Assembly (NCBI GenBank): GCA_007258455.2
Contig: VDFB02000003.1
Location: 46,193,889 to 46,257,888, forward strand
Direction: 5' to 3'
Origin: Sequoia sempervirens
Taxonomy: Eukaryota > Streptophyta > Pinopsida > Cupressales > Cupressaceae
Length of the DNA: 64,000 nt
Below the pieces are notes generated by a model, which saw only the letters and a list, made by a program, of their open reading frames with translations, did not search any database and was not told the origin of the DNA. Below, one piece after another: positions 44,657 through 56,803 of the stretch; the first letter of the stretch is position 1; each line of letters starts with the position of its first letter. Position numbers and translations under genes: made by a program.

Positions 44657-45590
44657 AAAGAAGAAGAAAGATAGAAATCAAACGAAGAAGGAAGTGTCTT
44701 CCACTTCCAATCCCAAACCTTCACATGAGAAGACTATGCTAGTTGCTCAAGAGACATCTTCAGCAAATTTTGACATCGTAGGTTCCATGATGAAGACCAA
44801 GGTGAAAATCTCCCAACTAGAATATCTTCAGGACCATCCAGAACAACTAGACCAGATTCTCAAAGTTGTAAAGAAGTAGGTTGTGCTCAAGTCCTTTGTT
44901 CCAGCAGAAGAAAAGCCTGAAATGGGTCCTGGTAATTGTGTAACTTTGTCAGAGATAGAAATTGAAGACCAAAACATTGCTTGTTCTGAAAAGAGATCAA
45001 CAGAGGATACAAAGTCATGGACAATACAGTTCGATGGAGGTTGTTTAATTACAAGTTCATAAGCAGGGGAATTGATCATCTCCCCTAAAGGACAATTGCA
45101 CCCATCTATGCAATTGGAAATCACTAAAGCTGAAAAAGAGGCGCTTTTGTTAGACCTCAAAAATGCCAAAGACATGGGAATCAAACTCCTATGTGTTAAA
45201 GGTGATGTAGAGTTGATCAATGAACCAATCAAACGATATTTTCAGATCAAAAAAGATCACCTACAACATTATAGAATTCGAGTTTGGAACTCGATCGATT
45301 GGTTTGAAGAAATCAACATTTCGAGGATGGACGACAACAAAACTTATGCCTCAGGGGTATCAACTTTCCCATTTGCATCATATTCTGACTTTTGCAAGAG
45401 TACGTTTGCTTGGATATATGAATACCTGAGAATCTTCATCCCAGAGGGATTGCCTCCTGCAATGCCCATTAGAAGAGAAGCGAAGCCTTTCAGGCAAAAA
45501 CAACATCAATGGGAGTCTCTTCCCGCTGCCATGCAGTGGACAATATCCAAAGCACTTCATCTCTTCGGGGGTGGAGTGAATTTTCTTTAA
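44634..45590 (+). pseudogene. Family T gag-pol remnant with archaeal-type RNase H
   Basis: Frame 0 with stops at 44877 and 45060. A Lys-rich linker is followed by LEYLQDHPEQLDQ, then SWTIQFDGG (about 45018), ISPKGQLHPSMQLEITKAEK, and EALLLDLKNAKDMGIKLLCVKGD...YRIRVWNSIDWFEEINI. This is the additional (archaeal-type) RNase H domain typical of the Tat lineage: DG..., E in AEKEALL, and GD. Protease, RT and integrase are missing between and after, so about 3 kb was lost. The end at 45590 has no recognised domain. Confidence 0.75.
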
Positions 45591-45841
45591 GAAATTTTCA
45601 TTTTATGCTTTTTTGTTATGTTGTTATGTGTTTCCCCATTCTGTGTAGTTTCGTTGTCTTTTAGGTGATTTTAGGTAGTCTTGTTTTAGGTGATTTTTAG
45701 GAAAGTTTTTAACTTCTTAGGTGATTAGGTAAAGTCCTGACTCCATATGCCCAATTGATAAATCATTGGTCTACAAAAACTCAGAAATTATCGATTCTCC
45801 TATGCTGTAAGTATCCAAAATGGTCACCAGATGAAACCTAA
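45591..45841 (+). other. Untranslated region before 3' LTR
   Basis: T-rich sequence with TTTTAGGTGATT repeats. No convincing purine run directly before 45842. Confidence 0.4.
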
Positions 45842-46719
45842 TGTTGTACTCAAACCAAATTTTTTGCTTTATTAAGGCATTTTGCTTAAAATAGTCTAAA
45901 CCTTGTAAAAGTGTCGTCAAAACACAGTTTTTGGGAAATCAAGTATGGGTTTTTAGTCAGTTTGATGTCTGGAAAATACTGGTAAAATTTGGAAATTTTG
46001 AAAATTAGGGTTTCTAGACCCCTATTTTTAGGCAAAAAACCCTAAAAATAGAATCTTGTTAGAATTGACTGAAAATTATTTTGATTGGCTTATTTCACTT
46101 CACAATCACAATGGTGAAGTCAGAATCAAGAAAAAGTCAGTTTAAGTTTGGTGGGTTGTTTTCACTTTTTTAGGTGAAAAGTTAGGACCTCTAAGGTCGT
46201 CAATGGCGGATGGTCAAATCCCAGGTGTCAAAATCTAAGCTTAAAACGCTCCAACAAAGATTCTATGGCGAGATATGTTCAAAATGATGCTTTGTCATGA
46301 AGGGGATTTTCGTCGAGGTGAAAATCATCGAAATTTTTCTAACTTTGGAAATAAAAGAGCCCCTGGAGGCCAAGGGCTCCCTAGATTTCAGAGGCCTAGA
46401 TTACCTATCTGAGGTTTGTCACTTCCAAGAAGACTTCTCCAAAATACTGTTAGCTTCACGATGAGCCTACCATCCAATCCAGAAGATCTGTCTAGCACCT
46501 AAAACTGGAGATTGAACAAAGAACGAGGGAGTTTGAAAATGACTAACACTGGAGCAGAAAAGCGCCCCTGGAGGCCAGGGGCGCCCAACTTTTTGACCAA
46601 ATGATACCCAAGATGTTTTTCTTAGACTTGATCTAGCTTTGCAATGAATCCATTAGCAGGTTAATCTAAGTTGCTGAATTGTCAGAATCAGGAGTCAAAC
46701 ATGAGGTTTTATCATGATC
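45842..46719 (+). repeat. Family T 3' LTR, first part
   Basis: Starts TGTTGTACTC and matches 39000-39862 closely, with small indels (for example 39650-39740 versus 46540-46610). It ends at TTTTATCATGATCA, where the ORF-containing insertion begins. It includes a perfect 10-bp-stem hairpin at 46562-46584. Confidence 0.85.
46562..46584. repeat. Perfect hairpin, 10-bp stem
   Basis: Stem GCGCCCCTGG, 3-nt loop AGG, and its exact reverse complement. This is the best-preserved copy of the family-T palindrome. Confidence 0.9.
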
Positions 46720-47750
46720 ACTCGTGTTGGCTCGAGAGGACTTTGGGAAGAAGAAGGCGAAAGCCTTCATATCAGCTTGATCTATCTAAGTTTGGCAATC
46801 CCTATTAGGATAAGTCAAACAAGAAGATCAAGAAGCAGGTGCACATAGAGAAAACTCCTAAAGCAGAGATCATTGTTGAAGTTGCTACACCACCAGAGGG
46901 CAAGAGTCTGAATGAAGTTGAAGTTGGTGATTTCACCTTCGTCAAAGCTAATCTTGGTAGGAGCACTAGACACGTGGACATGAGCCTCTTTAAGGTTGCT
47001 GCAAGTAATCTTGAAGAGCGAGCCATGAAGGACAGAGAAGATAAGGCAGCCCTCAAGGCTGAGAATAAGCAACTCCAGCAATACATCTCTGATCTTCTTC
47101 ATGGAACCTCGAATGTTGCAACCATTCTCCCATAGCTTTGAGAGACACTTATAGATCAACAGAAACTGGGCCAGTTAGTCAATTGTGGCAAGCTCTTGGA
47201 CAATTGGATTGATGATTTCATTGTTGGAAGCAGATACCTTCTCACAGAGTTATATCAGTTGAGGTACGTTGCACATGATCTTCGTCAAGGAATCCAACGG
47301 CTTGAATTGACTATGGCAAAGAGCAAACTGAAGGACTTGATTCTTATTTCTCAGTTGGCAGTTGCATACAATGCCATTGTAGCAGATGAGGATAAAAGGA
47401 AGCTTTTCACTTGGAGAGAACATCTCTTCAGGGTGGAAACATATGAAAGAATCTCTACAAAGCTGGATGCGATCAAAGAAGACGTTGCCGGTGCACTCAA
47501 ACTTGTGAGCGGATTTGTCACTCAAATATCGTGCCATTATCTTCACGAAGATGGTACATACGTTGATCTTGAGGTTGTGCAAGCTGAGTTCCAGAATTTG
47601 GTGCATGATAGTCTTGAGGGTGATCCTATGGTGGCGAAGTTGAATCACTTCTCGGTGATGTCAACGAGCTTTGACAAGTTAGCTGAAGAAGTCAATGAGT
47701 GCCAGAAAGTGATCAACGATGGAGAGGAGTTGAGCAGACAGTCTTGTTGA
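46720..47750 (+). pseudogene. Unknown ORF family U, plus copy, truncated C-terminal half
   Basis: One frame (343 codons from 46722) with internal stops TAG 46806, TAG 47133 and TGA 47139, ending at TGA 47748. A Lys/Glu-rich start, then ALKAENKQLQQYISDLL, LDNWIDDFIVGSRYLLTEL and helical segments to the end. The order and spacing match the minus-strand protein at 49900-49050 (EHKALIVYVQHLA; GDKWIGGVHAEAERFIEDL), so I place both in one family. No known domain recognised. The N-terminal half is missing at the LTR junction. Confidence 0.55.
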
Positions 47751-48845
47751 TGTGATTTTTGTGACCGCACCAATTAGCAGAATAAAGTATCCAACGGCTA
47801 CTCCATTCTCTCTTGATCAAAGTATTCTGTATGCTAAGATTGCGAGAGAGATCATACGTTCAACTCCAAGGTTCCTTCAATGCAATGGAGTACACTTAGT
47901 TGGTTCGTTGTGATATGTTGTTTTCACGAGGGGACTTACACAATTGTTCAGAAGTACTTGACAGCAGACATCAGACTAAGGAAAAAGGGGATTTTCACGT
48001 AATGTGAATGATTTGGCGATGAGGTACGTGCTTCTTATATTAACCAGAAATGTGCGGAAATTAAATGAGTGCAGGGTTTAGAAGATTTATATCCTAGTCT
48101 AAGTGCAAGATGTGTAGGGCTTGACTTCAGCAGACTTCAACTGAACTTTGCCTTGCCTCGTGTGGTACAGCTTCAACAAAGTCGGTGCAATCTTCAAGGG
48201 AGCAGCGAAAGGTATTCAAATTACAACTCAACATGCAAATACCATCAAGATGACGCATACAAACACATGAATCGTAATCGAAGTTAAGTTTGAAAAGTAT
48301 TCCAGTTGACCACACAAGGCAAACTTACCATTAGTAAGCTTGCCAGTGGTATGGATTAGACGAAGCTGCTTTAATCAAACCCCACAATCCACAACTAACT
48401 ACTTGCATGAAAATGAAAATTACTCTACTTTAAGTCCCACTTGAAGTAGAAGGACGAAGAAATCTTGCTAGCTGCTCATAACAAAAGACAAAATCATCAT
48501 CAATGAAACTCTTTTTATTATGATAGTTTTCACAACAACTTCGTACAAAGTTCTCAAGGGAAAACTTTCCTTCTCCTTTAAACTATGCTATTGAATGAAA
48601 CTATGCTAACTCTAAACTATCTCTCTATGCTCTATTCTTTGATCTCTAATCTCTAATCTAATAATGTACAAATGAGGGGGAGTCCCCTTTATATAGCTGG
48701 CCAATCTCAATGGATGGCTCAGATCGAGCCACACATGCCCTAGACTAGATTTTTCCCTAGTAACCGCCAAAAGGTGGAGTGGTGCAATTAATGAGCATAA
48801 AAATGGCAGATTCCTCCTTTGACCACTATGGGCAATTAATACCCA
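47751..48845. other. Unassigned region; minus-strand TATA-like site
   Basis: No exon or ORF of note. On the minus strand CTATATAAAGGGG lies at about 48701-48689, which could be the U3 promoter of a 3' LTR belonging to the minus ORF element. I found no matching LTR pair to prove it. Confidence 0.35.
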
Positions 48846-51800
48846 CTACCCTTCTAGAAGATTCTCGTCCAGGATCCTGTTTCCATTGTTCTTCTCTCTG
48901 ATCGCGAAAGCAACAAACCGGGCCAGCACTGCATCAACTTCTTGCTCAGAAATGGCTAGAGTAAGATTAAGCTGATACTCGAGGATGGCAATTGTTTGCT
49001 CCTGCCGGATACTAGATTTTCTCCAGGCCTCGATGGATTCCTAAGTGCTTTGAATAATGGCGGAGAATGTGGAGATATTCTCAAAGTCAACTTGAGCAAA
49101 CACTCTCATCTCAGAGAAGAATGGGTGCAATCTACCCTTCAATCCATCCACCGTCACCTCCTCAGGAGTTAGCCGTTTTGTGAATAATGCCTCCAGTGTG
49201 TTGAAGATGCCCTCATGAATGTTTCCCATGGCCGTCCTGATCTTGACTGACTTTGTCCTTGCCGTGTCAAAGAAACCTCGACTGGTGAATGCCGCAGAAT
49301 ACAAGCCTGAAAAATCATATCTATCTCCAGCCTGAATCACCCCTCCTTCAATCAAAGTCTGCACTGGCATATGCATCAGAGCAGCTAGGCGTGGAATAGT
49401 CTTATCTTGAAAAATGTGAGTATCACTACATGCCTGTTCAATGTTCTCCATACGGGAGAGGATGCTGGAAGCATGTTGGAAAGAGGAGACAAGATCCTCA
49501 ATGAATCTCTCAGCCTCAGCATGAACACCGCCAATCCACTTGTCTCCTTCCTGAATTGCCTTCTTCATCTCCTCGAGCCTGCTAATTGATTCTCGTGGAA
49601 GCTAGGTTGGAAGATCCACCGCTGGGTTCTCTTGAGCACATGGGCGTGCTAGATGTTGCACATACACAATTAACGCCTTATGCTCCCTTTTCAACCTCTT
49701 GTATTTTTCTCCCTTTCGAAGCAGTCTATCCTTCAATGCCTGGAAAGAGTTTTTAGCTTCCTCAATCACTTGTGCTCCAGTAGGGCACCCCAGTTCAATT
49801 GTAGTGATCGTGTAATTTTTAGGCATTGCTTCATCTAGATCACATTCTTCCCTCGGAACTGCAACGTGAAGAGTGCGAGAACTGGACTCATCTGTCTCTA
49901 TCCTGGAGTACTTTCTGGCCCTTTTCCTCTTAGGTGACCCACTTATTCTATTAAGGAGCTCTTCCATCTCTATTGTTGGGTCGGTTTCATCCTCCTGATC
50001 CCTTCTTATCGCACTTGTAAGCCAATTTGGAACATCCTGCTGAGCGCCACAGACAACAAGTGGCTGCTCTTCCGTTGCTTCTACTTCATGAACCTCCTTT
50101 TCAGCAACATTTGGTTGAGGCTCATCCATCTCCATGTGCTGCCTATCCTTCTCAAGACCTCGAACTTCAGGCTCTGTAGTGTTTTCATCTTCAAAGGCTG
50201 CCTCAATCGCACGATCCAGGCAAGTGTTTGTTTTTGTTTCCTCATCTTCATCCGATTGGTTAGCACTCCCAGGAGCATTAGTGCTCTGACTATCGAGCTC
50301 CCTAGGCAATGGCTGGTTGACATCTTCCATTTCTTGCTCTTCATTCACTCTAACCCTCTGACTTGCAAAGATTGAAACTTCTTGTACGCTGGAAGAGTGA
50401 GCCAACAGCTGTGTAGGCGATGCTTCCTCCGTCCTTTGAGGCTCTGGCTGAACTGGTTCTTCTTCCTGTGGCTCTGTAGCTTGGGAGGCCTGTTTTCTCT
50501 TCCTTGTTGATGTCAGTGGCCTTTGATCACCCATGAGGTTGTACATGAGGGAAATTGATTTGCTTTTGAGCCTGTGAACATGTCTATCCACCCAACTCCT
50601 TGTGAATGTTAAGACTGGCATAAACAATGTGTCCAAGTCCATGATCTCCGGTTCCGCCCAATCAGGTGGTGGGACTGGCGTGCCTCTCACTGATTCATAA
50701 TCAGGTTGTGTAACACTGACATCTTCATCTACTTGGTTTGGAACTTGTACAACCTCGCATTCCTTGATCAATTTCAGAGGGAATCTACAGAACATCCTCC
50801 TTCTGATCTCAGCTTCATCTTCTGCATTTGCCCAAAAATCTTCTACATGAGCCTTGTGCCGATATTCCTCACCCTGTACCATTCCAATCTTTTTGTGAGG
50901 ATCAAAGTCCTGTCGGCTGGTGTGGAGAGTGAGGTGATAGAATTGTAACTCCTCCTCTGCTTCCTTGGCTGCCTACAAAGATGGGCATTCCTCAAGTGAA
51001 TTTCCCATAACAATAGGGAAGTGCAATCCTCCTTTCTTCTTTTTCCTTATGATTTTGTCATAGGCCATGAGTTGCCTAGACACTTCAAGCATTACCATCC
51101 TGCCCGTTGGGTACCTTGGCAATTTGTAGGCGTATGAATAGAACCCCGGCAGCCTTATGTAAGTGAACTTCGGGAACTGGATAAACCAATAACTGTACTC
51201 TTCAATCAACTTTTGTGCATCCTTGGATATTCTTTGTTGTGTTCTCCGTTTAAGAGTCCTGGTGATGTGCATAGTGAAAGCATCGTTCACTCTTTTGAAG
51301 CTGGAAGTGTAAGTCAGATGGAGCTTCTTGCAAGCTTCATGGATTTTAAATTGACTGGGACCACATCCAATCGGCTCCTGGTATGTCAATCCTTTATACT
51401 TCGTCATCCGAGCTAGCATATAGACGACATACGAGCTCATATAAAATGTTTTCGTTCTCCTCAAACTTCTGAATTGCTCATCTATATTGTCACTGATCAT
51501 TCTTGCCCAATCTACATACTCTTTTCCCTCCAACACCACGTTGATGTAGAAGAACATCCAAGGCTCAAAAGCGTACGCTTGTGTGCTACCATTCACCCGA
51601 CTGAGCATCATGATTAAGTCACAATACTCCTATTTCAGCTCCTCTGAGATAATTTGCTTTGGCAACTTGGCGCTAGGAGGCTTTGGTTTCCTCATCCATG
51701 ATATATTAATCCTCTTTGCACACCTATCGAAAGATGAGGCGTACATTTTATTAGCCCTTTCTTTTGACTTGTACAACATTCTCTCCACAGCTGGAATCCC

Positions 51801-52226
51801 GAACGCCTCTCCAATAGCTTCAAGTGTGAAGTTAGCCAACAACTTGCCGTCGGAGGAGACAATCGTTCGGTGGTCTGGCCTATAATAGTTTGCACATTCC
51901 ATTATCAACTCAGGACATCGAATTGCTGGTGGAAAACCAGCAGCTGCATACAATCCACTTCTCACGATGTTGTGCGATGCCATTGATGGAGGATGACCAG
52001 CCTACCCGTATATTCCCCTTTTGAATGCCTCGAGGTTGAACGAACCAAGGTTGGTATCAGTCAAACCTCCTAGCTTTGACACGAACTTCGATTCAGGAAG
52101 GAATGACTTCTTCAGCTGCTTGATGATTGCCTACCTAGAGGCATTCTCTTTCCCTGCTTCAGTCTTTCCAGCTCTACCTACAGCTTTGCTCATTCCGACA
52201 GCATCTCCTCTTCGAACTTCAACCAT
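48846..52226 (-). pseudogene. Unknown ORF family U, minus copy, 1127 codons with six TAG stops
   Basis: A single frame from ATG 52226 (first ATG after a TAA) to TAG 48848-48846, with no frameshift and six internal stops at 52133, 52004, 51632, 50975, 49604 and 49043 (first base on the minus strand), all TAG. Parts: a basic N-terminus, a globular region (about residues 85-410: GLYAAAGFPP, FTLEAIGEAFGIP, YAFEPWMFFYINVVLEGKEYVDWARMI, MSSYVVYMLARM), a charged, Glu/Pro-rich disordered region (about 500-800), then coiled coil and a helical C-terminus. The N-terminal part faintly recalls the plant mobile or putative plant transposon domains seen in gypsy-linked ORFs, but I cannot confirm it. It lies in a block inserted in a family-T LTR. 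Confidence 0.6.
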
Positions 52227-52900
52227 TTGCAAAACAAAATTCAAGCATTACAATTCTCACTTAGAAAATAAAATTACTACGAGATGGCAGGCATATGGAG
52301 TTAGCTTCGAAAATGAAAATCTCTAGCACTAAACTACCAACTCCAAACCTCGAGATTTCTGACTCCGAAATTCAAACTTCGAGCTTCAGCAACTTTTAGC
52401 AATATCACTTTCAGCACTTAGAAAAATCCAACTCAACTCACTTACTTCAGAATTTTCTCCTTCTCAGCACTCACTCACTTCAACTTCAACACTCTCACAA
52501 TTTCATCTCCGCAACTTAGAAAAAAATATTTCACTCAGCCCAGAAATTTCTCACTCACTCAGCACCCACTTTTAGTTTCAGCACTCTCACAATCTCAACT
52601 CTGCAACTTGTGAAGAAAAATGAATAGCTTCAAAGTTTATATAATTGAAAGATGGCGCCCAGTTGAGCAGTTGCTCTTAATTCACTCCCCCACTACTTAG
52701 AAATTTTCTAATTCAGGAGAGATGATTGGCGAGTTGTCGCAAAAGTTATGCTCAGTCGTCATAGAGTTGACATAAAAAATTACTATTGCTGGAGATTCCT
52801 TCCTTATTCGAAATTTGAAATTTCCCACCTTGACTGCATGTAACGTTCAGTTGACTAAAACATCTTTGAGAAATTTATTAAAACTACTCCAACATTTAAA
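52227..52900. other. Leader of the minus ORF, no gene
   Basis: CT- and CAACTT-rich stretch (ACTCACT, TTCAGCACTCTCAC repeated near 52430-52600). Probably the 5' untranslated region of the minus element. Confidence 0.4.
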
Positions 52901-54612
52901 ATTTCATCTTTGCCTTAGGAAGATTTTATTTCATTTGAGAAATTTTATTCATTTCATTCTTCAGCGCCTTAGAAAAATTTATATTTCTCCCAAAGAAATT
53001 TCATCAATCATGAGCTCCAACATTTTAAAATCACAAGGCAAAATTATTTTCCCCTCAGAATATTTTTCAAGACCTCCCAAATTATTTCCCTCTTAGTAAA
53101 TATTTCTCAACTTTAAAAAGAAATCATGTGTCAACACAAAGGGGGACATTTAATTTTTTAACCTTGGAAAAATAATTTTTATCAATGTCTACTTTCACTT
53201 CAACCTTGGGCGGATTTTTTCTAGGCCAACTCTCATCTCCCATGCCTTAGGAATATTTCTTATCCATCTTCCTCAATTTGGGCACATTCATCATCTTACA
53301 CTTCCAATTTCCCTCACTTAGAAAAATTTCAAACTTCATGTTGGGCGCAAATGAGGGTGAGAGCTTTCATTTTTGAGGATTTAGTGAAATTTTCATCATC
53401 TTTGCACTCTAGGCATATATGATGGGTTAAGGTTTGATTTTCCACACTTAGAACAATTTCAAGTTGCTTTTTTTTTTTAGGGCGCATCTGAAGCCTTAAG
53501 CTTTCATTTTGAATGACTTAGTCAAATGTCCAAACTCATCCATATTGTTAAGGTGCATTTAGGTAGCCAGGCTTTCACTTTACTTGCCTTAGTTCAATTT
53601 TCATGGATTTCCTCTTCAAGGGCGCATCTAGGGGTAGAAGCTTCAAGTTTACAACACTTAACCAAATTTTCACTCCCTTCACTACTATTAGGCGCATATA
53701 GGGGTGCTTCCTTCAACTTTCCATGCCTTAGAGAATTTTCTTTCCTCCTCAACTTCTTGGGCGCATTTGCTAGGTGCTACTTCAAATTCCAACGCCTTAG
53801 CAAGTTTTCTAGGCACCTCTACAAACTAAGGCGCATTTACCTCTTCTAACTTTCATTTTTAGTGCCTTGGAAGGTTTTCTCATTTCTTGTCATGCTAGGC
53901 GCATTCAGCCCTTCAAGCTTCTAGCTTTCCACACTTAGAAAATTTTCAGATTTCTTCTTCCAATCAAGGGTGCATTTAGGACCTAGAGCTTTCAATTTCA
54001 AGTACTTAGAAACTTTTCTAACTTCTCCTCCAAGTCAAGGCGCATTTGGCCCTCTATACTTTGAGTTTACTTGCCTTCGAAAATTTTCAACACTCCTTCA
54101 TCAAGTTAAGGCGCGTTCAAGGGTCTGCACTTCAAGTTTAAATTCCTTTGAAGCTTTTCTAACTCTCTCACTCAAGTTGAGGCGCATAAGAGGGTAGCTA
54201 CTCCAAGTTTCATTGCCTTAGACATTTTCTTACCCCTCTCCAAGATCAAGGCGCATATAGGGGTCTTAGCTTCAAGTTTCAATACTTAGTTACTTTTCAA
54301 GCCTCTTCCTCTCAAGCAAAGGCGCATTTCTACCCTTGAGGTTTCAATTTGTGACACTTAGAAATTTTTTAAACCTCCTCTTCTCCCAAGGCGCATTTGA
54401 CATGTGCTACTTCTAGTTTCTATGCCTTAGAGAAATTTGAATGGCTTCTCTCTTCCTTGGGCGCATTTTGACCCAAGAGCTTCCAATTTCAATGCCTTAG
54501 TAGAATTTTCATCCATCTTCAGCTTGTCAAGGTGCATTTGGCAGGTCAAGCTTCCATTTTGCCAGACTTCGATGGATTTTCAACTCATTTCAGCTTGTTA
54601 AGACGGATTTAG
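52900..54612 (+). repeat. Tandem array, 70-71 bp unit, about 18 clear copies
   Basis: A core AAGGCGCATTT(A/G)GG recurs at 54039, 54110, 54181, 54250, 54321, 54390, 54460 and 54531 (steps 69-71), and further left to about 53340, with degenerate units to 52900. Each unit continues with CTTCAATTTC, then TGCCTTAGAAAATTTTC and CTCC. It lies between the minus ORF leader and the minus LTR. Confidence 0.9.
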
Positions 54613-54774
54613 GGAGGTGTTCTTCTGACTGCTCATGATGTCTTCAGCTTGCCCTAGTTTTCTATAAAGAATCGGACCAAATTTTTTCCAGTTCTTTAAT
54701 GAACAATTCAGCTCAAGCACACAGTCACCCGTTAAGGTTAGCTCCAAAACCAAAACGATGCAGAAGGTAACTCT

Positions 54775-55130
54775 AACCAAGAATGTGCCTAGGAGAGGCG
54801 AGCATATGGTCAGAGGATCTTGTGCATGCAGTACGGGAAGTAAACAATGCTGAAAGAACTCAACACCAAGAATGTGCTTCCAAACCCAAGGTGGGCAAGG
54901 AGCTACCATATGGCGGAGGTACTGAAAGAGATAATGCAATGCTAAAAAGTAAACTCAACACCAAGCATGTGCACTCCAAACCCAAGGTGGGAATGGTGCT
55001 ATCATATGGTGGAGATTCTATTGATGACAATGCAGTGCTAAAAGTAACTCAATCATCAAGCATGTGCACTCCAAGCTCGAGGCGAGCAAGGCGCTATCAT
55101 ATGATGATGAGGATCCAATGCAATACAATA
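54775..55130 (+). repeat. Tandem repeat, about 95-bp unit, 3.7 copies
   Basis: CACCAAG(A/C)ATGTGC starts at 54775 (AACCAAG), 54864, 54959 and 55054 (CATCAAG). Each is followed by CCAAACCCAAGGTGGG, a CATATGG block and an AATGCAATGCTAAAA block. Confidence 0.88.
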
Positions 55131-55199
55131 AAGACTAAGCTAGGGCCAGTCCCTTCCACAGCCGTGGGAATACAATGTAACTTAGCAAGAAATAGAAAG

Positions 55200-56803
55200 G
55201 GCTGAACAGTACTATTGTAACAGCCTTACAATAAGAAGAGTTGCCTACCAAGAACATTGAATTAATGATATATCAATGCTGCGATGAAGTTTAATGTTTC
55301 TCCAATACTCAATATGACTCCAGGACTCAAACCCAATTCCTAAAGCAAACTCTAACAATCTGATATGACTGAACATAGACTGAAAATGCATAACCAGCAA
55401 CACTGTAACTCACTAAAATGCTCATAACTCTCTCTAGACTTGTCCAAATGACATGAAATCTAATGCAAATGAACACTATGAAGATGGCAACCAGATTCTA
55501 ATCAAGAAATGACTCTAAAAACTTGTAAATTTATTTTCTAAACATTTGCCAGGCAAAACAAAATGGTATGCCTCCAGAAATGTTCTACCAACAAGATAAA
55601 ATCAGATTCTTCATTAAAAATCACCAAACTTTGCACAATGGGGCGCCTAGGGCATAGAAATGGTTTTAGCCAATACCCAGAATGAATATATTTTTATTTT
55701 TTGACTTATGAGTAAAAACAACATGCAGCTATATTGAATCAGCAACTCTAGAACTTCATTAACATGCTAGAAACTGAACTACAAATGTACAATAACTACT
55801 ACAATGCAAAATCTCACTACAAAGCCACTCAACTACAAACTAACTCTCCACTAGTTGCTATCTTTCAAGCAAGAAGTTGAGCCCATGCTAGGAGGCATGC
55901 ATTCCTCGAAGCAACCCTGTTACCATTCTGACAGCATAACATTACTGAAGACATAAGATGATGAACTGAAGAGCAGAGGCTTGCTTTTATAAACTTGAGA
56001 GGAATCTTCTAGAAACATCAAGAAGGCGCCCTAATTTCAAATTTGAATTGATCTCTTTTCCCTCCATGGATGGCGTCCCTTTTCTTCAAAGCAATTTTTG
56101 ACTTTTTATTACTTTTAAAAAATGGATCTTTTCTCTCAAGTTGGCGTCCCTTTTCCAAGCTTAATTTTGGCCTTTAAAAAAATATTAAAATAACCTCCTG
56201 ATGAGGCATGCACCCTTGAGTACCCCTTTTAAAACAACTTTAAGTGATAAAGCTAGGCCAAGGGGTCAACATTAAAACATAATATTAAAATATAATATTA
56301 TTTAAATCAACTCAACTTATCTCTCTAGAAAATGCACCCAAGACCAAAAATCAAAATATCAACTGACTGCCTGAAGAGGAAAACCTGTTGAACTGATGCC
56401 AATTGGACTGCTGCCAAAAATAGAATTTACTAAAAATAGTAAATTCAGAAAGTTGCTCGGATCAACGTGCATGTGATGCCATTACGAAGCTTTCTGAAAA
56501 CCCAGAAAGAATCCAAAATGCAAAATCCCAAACTCCAAGATGTAGCCGTCATAACTTACTAAAAATAGTAAGTCCGGAAAGGTTGTCTGATGCAGTTGCA
56601 TGTCATACCTTTGCAAAGCTCTCTGAAAACCCAGAAGGAATCCATAATCCAAATAGCCAAACTCCAACATGCAAAACCCTAAATCTTCAAAAGAACCCAC
56701 CAAGTAGTTGAAAACCCTAATTCTGCCTCTGACTAGCCGACAACACACCAGGGATAGACCATCAATCACTGAAAAGTGTAGTGCTAAAAATGGGGACATT
56801 ACA
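55200..56803 (-). mobile_element. P3-type LTR, minus orientation (left end not defined)
   Basis: On the minus strand it starts TGTAATGTCCCCATTTTTAG at 56803, as at 8368. Matching blocks include AGGAATGCAT(A/G)CCTC near 55905 (9355 in the plus copy), the ACTTACTA dyad near 56550 and the CTTTCTGAGTTTTCA-type unit. By length comparison the LTR could reach about 54800, taking in the 95-bp array. No PBS was found at the left end. Confidence 0.7.

Noticed and set aside
45842..46719. Independent solo LTR
   Set aside because: Its missing remainder resumes at 58585 in the right order, so it is better read as a split 3' LTR.
48846..52226. Host gene using TAG as a sense codon
   Set aside because: Plant nuclear genes do not recode TAG, and CHG deamination explains it. 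Kept as an alternative in the findings only.
52900..54612. Regularly spaced repeats resembling a CRISPR array
   Set aside because: Units are degenerate throughout with no unique spacers, the genome is eukaryotic and there are no cas genes.
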